From Thermoplasmatales archaeon (GTDB lineage Archaea > Thermoplasmatota > Thermoplasmata > Thermoplasmatales > Thermoplasmataceae), in contig JAJSLM010000009.1 of NCBI GenBank assembly GCA_026127925.1, forward strand, positions 1 to 38,039: a DNA stretch of 38,039 nucleotides. Reading direction: 5' to 3'. A program made the translations under genes and the position numbers. Shown here piece after piece: positions 1 to 8,038 of the stretch. Each line of letters starts with the position of its first letter. Within the stretch, counting starts at the first letter, position 1. The notes beneath the pieces were generated by a model. It saw nothing but the letters and a program-made list of their open reading frames with translations, did no database searches and was not told the DNA's origin.

Positions 1-343
1 ATACTTATTACTTCTTTCACTACATCTAACTGGTCCTGCATAGTTTCGCCTCTTCAAATCCGAATTGTGCAGGACCTTTTCAATTTTACAGCAGATTCAG
101 TACACTATCCATTTTGTGTTACATGTCTATTCCAAAAGATTATTTTGTAATCTTTTGCCAATTATCACAAAAACAAAAATACTAATAAATCAAAGCGATA
201 AAGTGTTTGTGTATTTGAGGTCTGCTTCACGATGGAATTTACGGTTGTTGTTAAACACATATTTCATCGATCATAATTTGGGCAGACCTTTTTTCTTTCT
301 GAGTAAAAACAGAACGTTACTTAGAAAATGGAAGTGTATTTGA
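1..343. other. Non-coding stretch with two inverted repeats followed by T-tracts
   Basis: No convincing gene is seen. Two long-looped inverted repeats stand out on the plus strand. The first pairs GGTCCTGCA (32-40) with TGCAGGACC (68-76), followed by TTTT. The second pairs AGGTCTGC (218-225) with GCAGACCT (282-289), followed directly by a T-tract. They could be terminators of a transcript entering from the left, or structured leader or small RNA. A reading frame at 65-343 abuts the next gene but has no recognisable domain and reads like translated AT-rich spacer. Confidence 0.4.
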
Positions 344-1486
344 ATGGTAGCATCTAAGAGTGTTTTAATATTGGGCGATGGATCGGCTGGGATTACTGCG
401 GCAAACAAATTAAGATCACATGCTGGAGAAGATGAACTTGAGATCACAGTTATAGGAAAAACGTTCAGGCATTTTTACAAGCCAGATGGTCTTTTTATAC
501 CATTCGGTTACAAGAACTACAGGGACAGCGTGAAACCAATGAATTTCCTTCTTAACAATGGCATAGATTACATAGATGATGAGATCCTGAGGGTTAACCC
601 GGATGATAGCATAGTATTTTTACGCTCCGGAAAAAGTTACGTAGGCGATTACATAATAATTGCAACTGGCAACAGATACGCCACAGAAGAGGTACCAGGA
701 TACGACGGGGAGGCCAAGCATTTCTATAGCTTACAGAATGCGATGGAACTCAGAGAATACCTGAAATCGTTTTCCGGCGGAAACATTGTTGTAGGGAGTA
801 CAGGTCAGCCTATCCAGTCTCCACAATCTCTTTATGAATTCTCCTTTTTGCTCGATTCCTACCTGACTGACAAGGGGGTAAGGGCGAAATCAAAGATCAC
901 TTATCTGTCGCCATTTTCTGGTGTGACTCACGACGAACAACTTTCACAGATTATAGAACCGATACTAAAGAGAAAGAATATCGAATACAAAACAGGGTTC
1001 GCTGTCACAAGTATAAATCCAAAAAATAAGGAAGTAACAGGATCAGACGGTTCCAAACTCAATTACAATCTTTTAGTTCTTTCTCCTCCGCACAGAGGAC
1101 AGGAATTCCTCAAAGCGTCCGGCTTGACAGATGAGCAAGGGTACGTCAATGTCGATCCGTCCACGCTAACATTGAAGGGAAAGAGCAACATCTTCTGCAT
1201 TGGCGATTCGAATAATTTGAGTAACGCAAAGTCCTCAGCTTCAGGATACATGCAAGCTTCATTTGTTGTGGCCAGAATCATCTCTGAGACTGTAGGAGGA
1301 CTTTCTGATAGCGTTTTCCAGGGAACGGCCCCTCAGGTTGTAATAACGGGAAAAGATACTGCTTTCAGTTATGTAGAAGCTCCAGGGAAGAAGTTGAGGA
1401 CAATACAGGAAAATAAAGGTGACTTTCTGCTCAAGTGGTCTGCTTCTAATACTTACTTCTCAACAGTTTTAAGGGGTGTGGTGTAA
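344..1486 (+). CDS. SQR-like FAD-dependent oxidoreductase lacking the catalytic cysteine
   Basis: This 380-residue flavoprotein belongs to the sulfide:quinone oxidoreductase / flavocytochrome c sulfide dehydrogenase / NADH dehydrogenase II superfamily. The N-terminal Rossmann motif (GDGSAG, about residues 11-16), the IATGN strand (about 106-110) and the C-terminal FAD-binding IGD motif (about 286-288) are visible. True SQRs oxidise sulfide with redox cysteines, one in a motif ending CP..P.E. Here that site reads QPIQSPQSLYEF, with Ser159 where the cysteine is expected. The only cysteine in the whole protein is Cys285, beside the FAD motif. Sulfide oxidation by the usual mechanism is therefore unlikely, and the substrate is unknown. 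The DUF1641 gene starts 2 bases after the stop, so the two are almost certainly co-transcribed. Confidence 0.8.
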   Translation: MVASKSVLILGDGSAGITAANKLRSHAGEDELEITVIGKTFRHFYKPDGLFIPFGYKNYRDSVKPMNFLLNNGIDYIDDEILRVNPDDSIVFLRSGKSYVGDYIIIATGNRYATEEVPGYDGEAKHFYSLQNAMELREYLKSFSGGNIVVGSTGQPIQSPQSLYEFSFLLDSYLTDKGVRAKSKITYLSPFSGVTHDEQLSQIIEPILKRKNIEYKTGFAVTSINPKNKEVTGSDGSKLNYNLLVLSPPHRGQEFLKASGLTDEQGYVNVDPSTLTLKGKSNIFCIGDSNNLSNAKSSASGYMQASFVVARIISETVGGLSDSVFQGTAPQVVITGKDTAFSYVEAPGKKLRTIQENKGDFLLKWSASNTYFSTVLRGVV

Positions 1487-1488
1487 TT

Positions 1489-1986
1489 ATGGTTGACGAA
1501 CAGCAAGCAGATAAACAAGATGTTTCAAAGATAGATGACGACATTGAGCCACTGATAATAGGTTTACTAGAGAACAAAGATGCGCTGACTTCGCTTCTCA
1601 ATCTCCTTACCAGGATGAGAAAATCTGGCCTTATAGAGATCCTAGATGATCTGTCATCCGATTACCTCCCTAGTGATCTTGAATTTCTTACGACATTTCT
1701 TACTTCAAGGGATGCTCTGGTTGGCGTTGTAAAAATGGTGAACGTTCTCGCAGCCCTGTCACATTCTCTGTCCAGCGAGAGAGCTGGAGACACCTTAAAG
1801 GCAATAGCATTCAACAGCGATCTGATCTTTGATAACATGGTAAGCGGTGCAAAGAATCCTGAATCAATTGGCCTTATGGGTCTTTATGCATTACTTAAAG
1901 ATCCGGACATTTCTGCTGGTCTCTCAGCAATGATGGGTGCTCTAAAAGCTCTTGGGATTGCGCTCAAAAAAGTACCGGAAAAGTAA
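1489..1986 (+). CDS. DUF1641 family protein
   Basis: This 165-residue soluble, mostly helical protein matches the DUF1641 family in its central hydrophobic helices and in the glycine- and leucine-rich segment near residues 125-150 (around GLMGLYALLKDPD). As I recall, DUF1641 genes often lie beside SQR-like or formate-dehydrogenase-associated flavoproteins, and that arrangement is seen here. No catalytic residues are known and I can assign no activity. A G-rich stretch (AGGGGTGTGGTG) ending about 7 bases before the ATG can serve as ribosome binding site. Co-transcription with the SQR-like gene suggests it is a partner or accessory subunit of that flavoprotein, which is inference from context. 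Confidence 0.75.
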   Translation: MVDEQQADKQDVSKIDDDIEPLIIGLLENKDALTSLLNLLTRMRKSGLIEILDDLSSDYLPSDLEFLTTFLTSRDALVGVVKMVNVLAALSHSLSSERAGDTLKAIAFNSDLIFDNMVSGAKNPESIGLMGLYALLKDPDISAGLSAMMGALKALGIALKKVPEK

Positions 1987-2012
1987 ATATCCTATACACA
2001 AATAAACCTTTT

Positions 2013-2462
2013 ATGAAAGTTTCGTTTCAATACGAAAAGGGTAAATTTTTTCTTTCGCAGGATGGGAAACATGAGGTCAGATTGAAGGATCCACTTGCCA
2101 ATTCTGAAACATATTATTCCCCTACAGAGTTATTGCTCATGGCTATGGGTGGTTGCTCTGCTGCAGACATTGTTACCATGCTTCCTAAAATGCGAACGGA
2201 TTATGAGCGATTCAGGTGCGAGGTTACAGGCGAAAGGAGACAAGAATATCCGCAGACACTCACCAAAGTAAATATAAGCTATATCTTCGAGGGAAACGTA
2301 GATCTACAGAAACTAAAAAGGGCGATCAATCTTTCTCTCACAAAGTATTGCAGCGTGTCGATTATAGTGAAGCAAGGTGGGGCGGCCCTTACTTATTCCC
2401 TGATAGTTAATGGTGATACGATAGAAGACCACAAGTTTCCGGAAGAGGAACAAAATAATTAG
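2013..2462 (+). CDS. OsmC/Ohr family protein
   Basis: This 149-residue protein is of the OsmC family, whose members act as thiol-dependent peroxidases or redox proteins. The two conserved family cysteines are present: Cys48 in a GGCSAADI context at the start of the long central helix, and Cys113 in KYCSVS. An extra Cys69 is also present. A TATA-like GTAAATATCC overlaps the end of the DUF1641 gene about 26 bases before this ATG, so the gene may have its own leaderless promoter. The position after an SQR-like gene hints at a role in sulfur or peroxide stress, but that is inference. Its 3' end stops 1 base short of the convergent threonine synthase gene. Confidence 0.85.
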   Translation: MKVSFQYEKGKFFLSQDGKHEVRLKDPLANSETYYSPTELLLMAMGGCSAADIVTMLPKMRTDYERFRCEVTGERRQEYPQTLTKVNISYIFEGNVDLQKLKRAINLSLTKYCSVSIIVKQGGAALTYSLIVNGDTIEDHKFPEEEQNN

Positions 2463-2463
2463 A

Positions 2464-3492
2464 TTACAGGTTTTTTAGCCCATTTCCAGTCATTATCAAT
2501 AATGCTTCCTCAGAATGCCCAAGCTTTTCATATGCAGCAAGAACAGTCGCTGAACTGTATTCGACCAAAAAACCCATCAACGCAAGTTTCCTTCTTGCGT
2601 TTATTATCTGATCTTCGCTCACGGATAGGCATAATGACCCATGCTCCTTTATCTTCTGGATTATCATCTCTGCCAGTGCAGGTTTCCTCGAGACCAGGGC
2701 GTCTGCAATGGAATCCTTAAAATCAGTTTCATCTCGCTTGACACAGTTGATTACGGAACATATGGGAGAGACGTATTCAGGCTGGACAACGACAAATCTC
2801 GGAACACTTTCGATCTCACCTGATGAATAGAGATGCTCAAATCCTGAAACTATACCAAGGAATAGGGTGCCTGCCGAAAGAGGAACATAAACGGTAGGAA
2901 TCCTTGCTTGCCCAACCTGCTTGAATATCTCATAGCTTATCATGCGCATACCATCCCTGAATTCAGGATTAAGTACATGGCTTGCGAAATATCCCTCATA
3001 TTCCTGTGCAGCACGCGTGACATCCTCCCTGCTACCAGGAATTTTATGCACGTGTGCACCATAGGATTCTATCTGCGCCAATTTTTCCCTGACAGCGTGT
3101 TCAGGAACGAATATATGAGTCTCAAATCCTGCAGCATTTCCATAGGCTGCTATGGAAGCACCGGCATTTCCCGAGGAATCCTCTTTTATTATCGAGCCGT
3201 GTTTTAAGTTCTGGGATAGCCACGAGATGAGTGTGCGAGATCCGCGATCCTTGTAAGAATAGGTTGGAGAAAAATATTCAAGTTTCATAGACATATTATC
3301 AAATGAGACCATTGGAGTTTCGCATTCTCCCAGGCTATTTACCTTCTTCAGATATGGAAAATTCTCCCATAAGTTTTCACTCCTGAATTTGAAATCCGGA
3401 ATGATTGAAAATATACCTCCGCATTCGCATGTGACCTTATATGAAAACCCGCTTCTTTTTTTTCCACATTTGTTGCATACTACAGTTGTCAT
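2464..3492 (-). CDS. thrC: Threonine synthase (PLP fold type II)
   Basis: The 342-residue product matches archaeal short threonine synthases, which convert O-phosphohomoserine to threonine with PLP. An N-terminal zinc ribbon is visible (Cys6, Cys9, Cys22, Cys24). Lys81 in the SYKDRGS motif is the expected Schiff-base lysine, and SSGNAGAS (about residues 106-113) is the cofactor phosphate/substrate loop. The C-terminal phosphate-binding loop of the family is partly recognisable. A TATA-like ATTTATC lies about 30 bases upstream of the ATG on this strand. A related type II lyase with another substrate, such as a cysteate synthase, cannot be excluded from sequence alone. No other threonine biosynthesis gene is nearby. 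Confidence 0.85.
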   Translation of the reverse strand: MTTVVCNKCGKKRSGFSYKVTCECGGIFSIIPDFKFRSENLWENFPYLKKVNSLGECETPMVSFDNMSMKLEYFSPTYSYKDRGSRTLISWLSQNLKHGSIIKEDSSGNAGASIAAYGNAAGFETHIFVPEHAVREKLAQIESYGAHVHKIPGSREDVTRAAQEYEGYFASHVLNPEFRDGMRMISYEIFKQVGQARIPTVYVPLSAGTLFLGIVSGFEHLYSSGEIESVPRFVVVQPEYVSPICSVINCVKRDETDFKDSIADALVSRKPALAEMIIQKIKEHGSLCLSVSEDQIINARRKLALMGFLVEYSSATVLAAYEKLGHSEEALLIMTGNGLKNL

Positions 3493-3547
3493 GTTTAATG
3501 TTACATTAAGTGAAATCGATAAATAAACTCATTGAAATTGGCATCCA

Positions 3548-4747
3548 TTATTTCACTGGAGCATCCCTGAGTTCCTTCATGAAAAATATTCCAAAACCCG
3601 ACAATATAACGAGAGAGCCGATTATCAGAAACAGGTAAAAGATCGAAGTAAACTGTATTATCAGCCCGCCTATAGTTCCGGAGAAAAAAGTCACTGATAT
3701 TGCCATCGTATTGACCATCCCCATTGAACGCGCCATCATTTCTTCCGGTATTCTCTTGATCAGAACGGATTCGGTTGGCGGATTGATCATTCCGACGCAG
3801 AACCCAATGACCAATACTGGAATATATGTTAGGTATATGGACCGGAGAAACGCAATTGATACGAACATGGCGCCCGTCACCAGCAGGAGGGGTATAATTA
3901 TAAAGCCAAGTTTTCCTTTCACTCTGGAGCCAGGCATTGATCCCAGAACAATTCCAAGAGAGACCAATATGAATACGATGCTGAAATATATGGCATTCAG
4001 TTTAAAGATCTCTTCAACAAGAACGGTGAATGCTATTCCCATCATTGCAACAGCTAGATTCGCTATGATCATTAGAAAAATCATCTGCTGCATAATTTTG
4101 GTTTCTTTTAGAAATTTCAGCCCCTTCTTCATGTCGTTTTTGACAGACTGCCTTTCCCTTTGATCTGGTTTTTGTATGATAAATATTATCGGAACGCATG
4201 AAGCCACCAGAACCACGAAAAGGGCAGATATTCCTTTTAGAAATCCAATGTAAATGAAAATTCCGGAAGCGATGAAACCTGCCATTTCAGCGAGGGATCC
4301 GATGCCCATCATCCACGCGGAGCCTTTCTGGTATTCTTCATCCTTAAGGAACACTTTCACCCAGATGGCTCTTACAGAGTTGCTTATATCTGAGGTGAAT
4401 CCCATTATGACTACGCAGAGGAATATAAAAAACACGATTACGGCAAGAATGTGTGTGCTCACAGCAATGAAAAGCAGGAATATAGAAATGGAACGAATAA
4501 TTGACGCAATTATAGCTATCAATTTTTTGTCACGAGAACGGTCAATGAAGGAGCCGACGAAAAATGAGAAAAACAACGGAAGTGTAAACATTCCGTCTGC
4601 AAGGCCTGCAATGGCAGGGATATGGGTAAGCTGAAGCGTGATCCAGAGGATCATGAGAGAAAATGCCGAGGTGCCTGCACGCGATATTGCGAGGTTGGAT
4701 ACTGTGAGTTTGAAATTTTTTCTTCTAGTTTCTGAGCCCTCTTCCAT
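3548..4747 (-). CDS. MFS efflux transporter (MFS_3/EntS-like)
   Basis: This is a 399-residue major facilitator protein with about 12 hydrophobic helices. The loop-2 motif after the second helix (GSFIDRSRDKK) and a long central loop near residue 190 are visible. Its overall pattern resembles MFS_3-type exporters such as EntS or macrolide efflux proteins, but the substrate cannot be told. I set the start at the ATG at 4747 because GGAG lies 7 bases upstream of it. An upstream in-frame GTG at 4777 lies inside the promoter and has no such site. The gene is divergent from a winged-helix regulator at 4817, and the shared region carries a direct repeat that looks like an operator. The simplest reading is a locally regulated exporter. 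Confidence 0.8.
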   Translation of the reverse strand: MEEGSETRRKNFKLTVSNLAISRAGTSAFSLMILWITLQLTHIPAIAGLADGMFTLPLFFSFFVGSFIDRSRDKKLIAIIASIIRSISIFLLFIAVSTHILAVIVFFIFLCVVIMGFTSDISNSVRAIWVKVFLKDEEYQKGSAWMMGIGSLAEMAGFIASGIFIYIGFLKGISALFVVLVASCVPIIFIIQKPDQRERQSVKNDMKKGLKFLKETKIMQQMIFLMIIANLAVAMMGIAFTVLVEEIFKLNAIYFSIVFILVSLGIVLGSMPGSRVKGKLGFIIIPLLLVTGAMFVSIAFLRSIYLTYIPVLVIGFCVGMINPPTESVLIKRIPEEMMARSMGMVNTMAISVTFFSGTIGGLIIQFTSIFYLFLIIGSLVILSGFGIFFMKELRDAPVK

Positions 4748-4757
4748 AAAAGTTCTC

Positions 4758-4800
4758 CTTATACGTATTATTTTCACTTATACGTAGATATTTAATTGAT
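4758..4800. promoter_or_regulatory. Divergent promoter with a direct-repeat operator candidate
   Basis: The 10-base word CTTATACGTA occurs exactly twice, at 4758-4767 and 4777-4786, with a 19-base period. Each copy contains the palindrome TACGTA. Next to them an AT box (ATATTTAATTGAT, about 4788-4800) can serve as TATA for both genes. On the plus strand it lies about 25 bases before the regulator ATG. On the minus strand its expected start site is near 4767, leaving a leader that contains the exporter's GGAG site. Protein bound to the repeats would cover the exporter's start-site region and the BRE side of the regulator's promoter. Confidence 0.5.
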
Positions 4801-4816
4801 ATATAAATATACTCCC

Positions 4817-5464
4817 ATGGTGGAGCAAAAGAGATCCGATGTATTCATAAGCAATTTTAGGAATCCAACAAAGTTAGGTATAGTTCTGTTGCTTATGCAG
4901 AAAGGTCCCATGACTGTTACTCAGATGTCAAAGACCTTGCAGACAACCAGATCCAACCTTTATCAGGCGGTTGCAGAACTTGTTTCCGATGGATTTCTGA
5001 GGGAGCCCAGTGTTAAGGTTAAAAAAGGCTATGTCGAGAAGTACTATTCAATAAATGAAGCTGCATTTGATTCCATTTCCCAAAGTGAAGTGGATTTGAG
5101 CCTAGGGTCCCAAGATATTAACAATCTTAGGGAGGTTCTTTTCTCTTTTCTGAAGTCACAATCATTTCTTTTGAATCTAATAGCAGAAGAGGTCCTCTCC
5201 TCCGATGACAGCTATATGAAAAATGTTCAAGAGATGATACGAAAAAATTTCTATATCGCCAGCTTTTCGAAGCTCTCCGACGTTTCTTTCAATCTTGCCG
5301 TTTCAAAATTGCAGGGGCTTATGAAATCATTGACTGAAGTCGAAACTCCCGCTCCATTGGAAAAATCCAACAATATGCTATTGCTCATTGGAATCCCTTC
5401 CGTAGATTTTCTAAACTTTAACTCTGCTAAGGATACATTGGTGAATCAAAGAAGAAGAAAATAA
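4817..5464 (+). CDS. Winged-helix transcriptional regulator (ArsR/MarR-like)
   Basis: The 215-residue product has an N-terminal winged helix-turn-helix at about residues 12-75: a helix around NPTKLGIVLLLMQKG, then a typical recognition segment (TTRSNLYQAVAELVSDGFL) and a wing ending in KKGYVEKYYSI. The C-terminal part, about residues 80-215, is helical and unrecognised, and may bind ligand or dimerise. I chose the ATG at 4817 over an in-frame TTG at 4796 because the TATA-like box lies about 25 bases upstream of 4817, which fits a leaderless transcript. Being divergent from an MFS exporter with a direct repeat between, it is probably the exporter's local regulator. Confidence 0.8.
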   Translation: MVEQKRSDVFISNFRNPTKLGIVLLLMQKGPMTVTQMSKTLQTTRSNLYQAVAELVSDGFLREPSVKVKKGYVEKYYSINEAAFDSISQSEVDLSLGSQDINNLREVLFSFLKSQSFLLNLIAEEVLSSDDSYMKNVQEMIRKNFYIASFSKLSDVSFNLAVSKLQGLMKSLTEVETPAPLEKSNNMLLLIGIPSVDFLNFNSAKDTLVNQRRRK

Positions 5465-5503
5465 CATAAAATCAAGCTATCGCTTCCATGGCATTTCGCT
5501 TTC

Positions 5504-5534
5504 AAATTGAAGGACTCACCAAGTCCTCCAATTT
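5504..5534. terminator. Hairpin between convergent genes
   Basis: The stem is AAATTG (5504-5509) plus AGGACT (5511-5516) pairing with AGTCCT (5522-5527) plus CAATTT (5529-5534). It has one A-C mismatch and a 5-base loop. It lies 39 bases after the regulator's stop codon and could end that transcript or protect its 3' end. No strong T-tract follows. Confidence 0.4.
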
Positions 5535-5585
5535 ATATTTCCGAGTGAAAACATACCGTGGAATAAATTTGTGAGTCGTACAAAT

Positions 5586-5651
5586 AAAAAAATACACAGA
5601 TTACCTTGCGATTTTCAGAGTCCAGACTTAATTTTACTCACCAGGTAATCT
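5586..5651 (-). terminator. Likely hemL terminator: inverted repeat plus T7
   Basis: Downstream of the hemL stop on the minus strand, AGATTACCT (5651-5643) pairs perfectly with AGGTAATCT (5606-5598) across a 36-base loop. A T7 tract follows (A7 on the plus strand at 5586-5592). The T-tract alone would suit archaeal termination; the stem may add to it or be a 3' end element. Confidence 0.45.
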
Positions 5652-5669
5652 TTGCTTTAGAGCGATCTA

Positions 5670-6899
5670 TCAATCCATTTTTTCCGATATCTTGTCCAAA
5701 ATTTCCTTCGTCTGTCGCAGATCGGCCTCAGTATGTGAGAAGCTAACGAAACATGTTTCCAACTTTGAACCGGGGATGAAAATTCCATTTTCTAGTAAAG
5801 AATTAAAGAACCTCGCGTACATAGTATCATCACTTCGTTGGGCGCCTTCATTATCAGTCACTTCATTCTTTGTGAAAAATACTGTGAACATGCCTCCGAC
5901 TCTATTTACTGTTACATCCATTTCCTGGTTTTTGAACGTTTTTTTGATGTGCTCAACAAGAGAGGCGGTGTATTTTTCTAATTTTCCATAATCTGCATGT
6001 CTAAGTTTATCCAAAGTAGCTATGCCGGCAGCCATAACAAGAGGATTTGCTGAAAATGTTCCTTGCTGGTAGAATTTTCCCTCAGGGGCAACTTTGCTCA
6101 TTATGTCTTTCCGTCCACCAAAAAGACCGACGGGAAGCCCACCTCCTATTATTTTCCCCAGGGTTGTTAGATCTGGCTTAATTTTTACGATATCCTGGTA
6201 ACCACCGAAATGGAATCGAAACCCAGTGATCACTTCATCGAATATCAGTAGGGAATCGTATTGCTGGGTTACAGATCTGGCATGTTTGAGGAATTCTATC
6301 CTGGGTGGTACAACGCCTACGTTACCCAGAACCGGTTCAAGGATCAGGGCCGCTATTCGCTTTCCGTATTTTTTGAACACTGACTCTAGCGCCTCTGAAT
6401 TATTAAATGGCACTTCAATGGTAACGTTTTTCGCACTGCCGTCAAAATCCCTATCTGTATTGAGCGACATGTCATGCGAACCGTGGAATCCTCCAGATAT
6501 CTTGACAAGTAAATCCCTGCCGGTAAAGTATCTGGCGAGTCTCAATACATGCATGGTTGCCTCAGTTCCAGAATTTGTAAATCTCATGTTTTCTATCGAA
6601 GATATGGCTGAACGTATGGTGTCACCAAGGTCTAGTTCTCGTAAGGTAGGCGCGCCAAACAGCGAACCGTCCAACGATTGTTCCTTTATGGCTGCAATAA
6701 CATTTTCATCGGCGTGCCCTAGGATCATAGGGCCAAAACCAAGGCAATAGTCAATGTATTCATTTCCGTCAATGTCAAAGATCCTTGATCCCTTGCCCCG
6801 TTGCATGAATCTTGGAAATGGCTGGTAAAACCTTACAGGAGAATTTACTCCGCCTGGAAAAAGATCCCTGGACAAATCAAAAAGTTCCTGAGAATGCAT
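5670..6899 (-). CDS. hemL: Glutamate-1-semialdehyde 2,1-aminomutase
   Basis: HemL makes 5-aminolevulinate from glutamate-1-semialdehyde, the last step of the C5 route into tetrapyrroles. The 409-residue length is close to the family norm. The product shows the N-terminal PGGVNSPVR motif, a PLP-binding segment with DEV (about residues 221-223), and Lys249 in TLGKIIGGG as the Schiff-base lysine. The GTEA motif near residue 111 is also typical. The ATG at 6899 lies about 27 bases from a TTAATTAATT box on this strand, so the mRNA is probably leaderless. A palindrome sits between box and start. hemA, which supplies the substrate, is not in the window. Confidence 0.95.
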   Translation of the reverse strand: MHSQELFDLSRDLFPGGVNSPVRFYQPFPRFMQRGKGSRIFDIDGNEYIDYCLGFGPMILGHADENVIAAIKEQSLDGSLFGAPTLRELDLGDTIRSAISSIENMRFTNSGTEATMHVLRLARYFTGRDLLVKISGGFHGSHDMSLNTDRDFDGSAKNVTIEVPFNNSEALESVFKKYGKRIAALILEPVLGNVGVVPPRIEFLKHARSVTQQYDSLLIFDEVITGFRFHFGGYQDIVKIKPDLTTLGKIIGGGLPVGLFGGRKDIMSKVAPEGKFYQQGTFSANPLVMAAGIATLDKLRHADYGKLEKYTASLVEHIKKTFKNQEMDVTVNRVGGMFTVFFTKNEVTDNEGAQRSDDTMYARFFNSLLENGIFIPGSKLETCFVSFSHTEADLRQTKEILDKISEKMD

Positions 6900-6932
6900 G
6901 ATAGTGTATTACTATCTGAAATTAATTAATTC
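6900..6932 (-). promoter_or_regulatory. hemL promoter with palindrome at the transcription start
   Basis: On the minus strand a TATA-like TTAATTAATT is centred near 6926, about 27 bases before the hemL ATG. Between box and ATG lies the inverted repeat GATAGT (6900-6905) / ACTATC (6911-6916) with a 5-base centre, where a bound repressor would block initiation. No regulator is known from this window, so the operator role is inference. Confidence 0.4.
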
Positions 6933-6972
6933 GCTGAGAAAGTATTATTCTTGAATTGTCATCTCCATTCGT

Positions 6973-7911
6973 ATGGTCAATTCAGATAAGTTCGTAAAGG
7001 AAGCAGTGGATAACATTCGATCAAATCTTAAGGGAAGGGGAATCCTTGCCTGCTCTGGTGGTCAGGACAGTTCGCTTCTCGCAGTCCTTTGTGCCATGGC
7101 AGACAGAGAGAACATCCTTGCCGTCTTTGTAGACACAGGATTATTGAGGAAAAACGAATCTGTCAGGGTAGAAAAACTATTCAGAAAATACGATATAAAC
7201 TATAGAATCATTGATGCCTCCTCCATGTTTTTTGAAGCTCTTCAAGGGATTACGGATCCAGAGCAAAAGAGAAAAACTATCGGTAAACTGTTCATAGACG
7301 TTTTTGAAAAAGTAGCTAAGGAGTTCGAGGCATCCACACTTCTTCAGGGTACAATTGCGCCTGACTGGATAGAGAGCGGTGGATCTGTAAGAGATACAAT
7401 AAAGAGCCACCACAATGTGGGAGGCTTACCAGAACATATGAAACTGAAACTTCTAGAACCACTGAGAGACCTTTATAAGGATGAAATTAGAGCCGTTTCC
7501 GATTACCTGAAAATGCCCACGGATCTTCAACCGTTTCCTGGTCCTGGTCTGGCAGTTCGAATAATCGGGGAGGTGACGAAGGAGAAGGTCGAGCTTCTTC
7601 AGAAAGTTACAGAGATCCTGGAGGCCAGCGTTGAAAAAGAATATCTCGATAGCTCGAAAAGACCATGGCAGTATTTTGCTGTACTCCTTCCGGTAAAAAC
7701 AACCGGCGTTCATGGAGACAAGAGAAGCTACGGTCAGTCAATAGCCATAAGAATGATTGATACTACGGATGCGATGTCCGGAACCTTTTCAAGACCTGAC
7801 TGGGAATTTCTTGAGAGGGTATCTACAGAAATAACTAATTCTGTCCCTGCAATAAACAGAGTAGTATACGATATCACTGATAAGCCTCCGGGAACAATCG
7901 AATGGGAATAA
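6973..7911 (+). CDS. guaAB: GMP synthase, ATP-pyrophosphatase subunit
   Basis: The 312-residue product is the synthetase half of GMP synthase, which adenylylates XMP and aminates it to GMP with ammonia from a separate glutaminase subunit. The PP-loop SGGQDSS is at about residues 28-34, and the GuaA dimerisation domain fills the C-terminal third, ending in the typical KPPGTIEWE. Most Archaea encode the two subunits separately, and only the ATPase subunit is seen here. A TATA-like AGTATTATTCT about 27 bases upstream of the ATG indicates a leaderless transcript, divergent from hemL with 73 bases between the genes. Confidence 0.93.
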   Translation: MVNSDKFVKEAVDNIRSNLKGRGILACSGGQDSSLLAVLCAMADRENILAVFVDTGLLRKNESVRVEKLFRKYDINYRIIDASSMFFEALQGITDPEQKRKTIGKLFIDVFEKVAKEFEASTLLQGTIAPDWIESGGSVRDTIKSHHNVGGLPEHMKLKLLEPLRDLYKDEIRAVSDYLKMPTDLQPFPGPGLAVRIIGEVTKEKVELLQKVTEILEASVEKEYLDSSKRPWQYFAVLLPVKTTGVHGDKRSYGQSIAIRMIDTTDAMSGTFSRPDWEFLERVSTEITNSVPAINRVVYDITDKPPGTIEWE

Positions 7912-7987
7912 AAGCACTAGACAGTTAATCACCTATTTTGGGAACTTTTTATATCAAAATTATCGAAATGCTTACTTTCGTCGAAAA

Positions 7988-8030
7988 TGTAAATATATAA
8001 GCTACCAATAACGAGGAGTGCAGAAAGGAG
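7988..8030 (+). promoter_or_regulatory. rps2 promoter and Shine-Dalgarno site
   Basis: A strong TATA-like AAATATATAA lies at about 7991-8000. The expected start of transcription, near 8021, is followed by GGAG at 8027-8030, 8 bases before the ATG at 8039. This favours that ATG over the in-frame GTG at 8018. Confidence 0.6.
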
Positions 8031-8038
8031 ATATATCA

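Noticed and set aside
229-302. C/D box small RNA (C-box-like GATGGA, D-box CTGA)
   Set aside because: The C box is imperfect, the internal boxes are missing and the distance is too long.
65-343. 92-codon open frame ending exactly before the SQR-like gene
   Set aside because: It has no ribosome site, domain or typical composition, spans both inverted repeats and reads like translated AT-rich spacer.
4796-4816. TTG start extending the winged-helix regulator by seven codons
   Set aside because: It lies inside the promoter; the TATA-like box places the transcript start at the later ATG.
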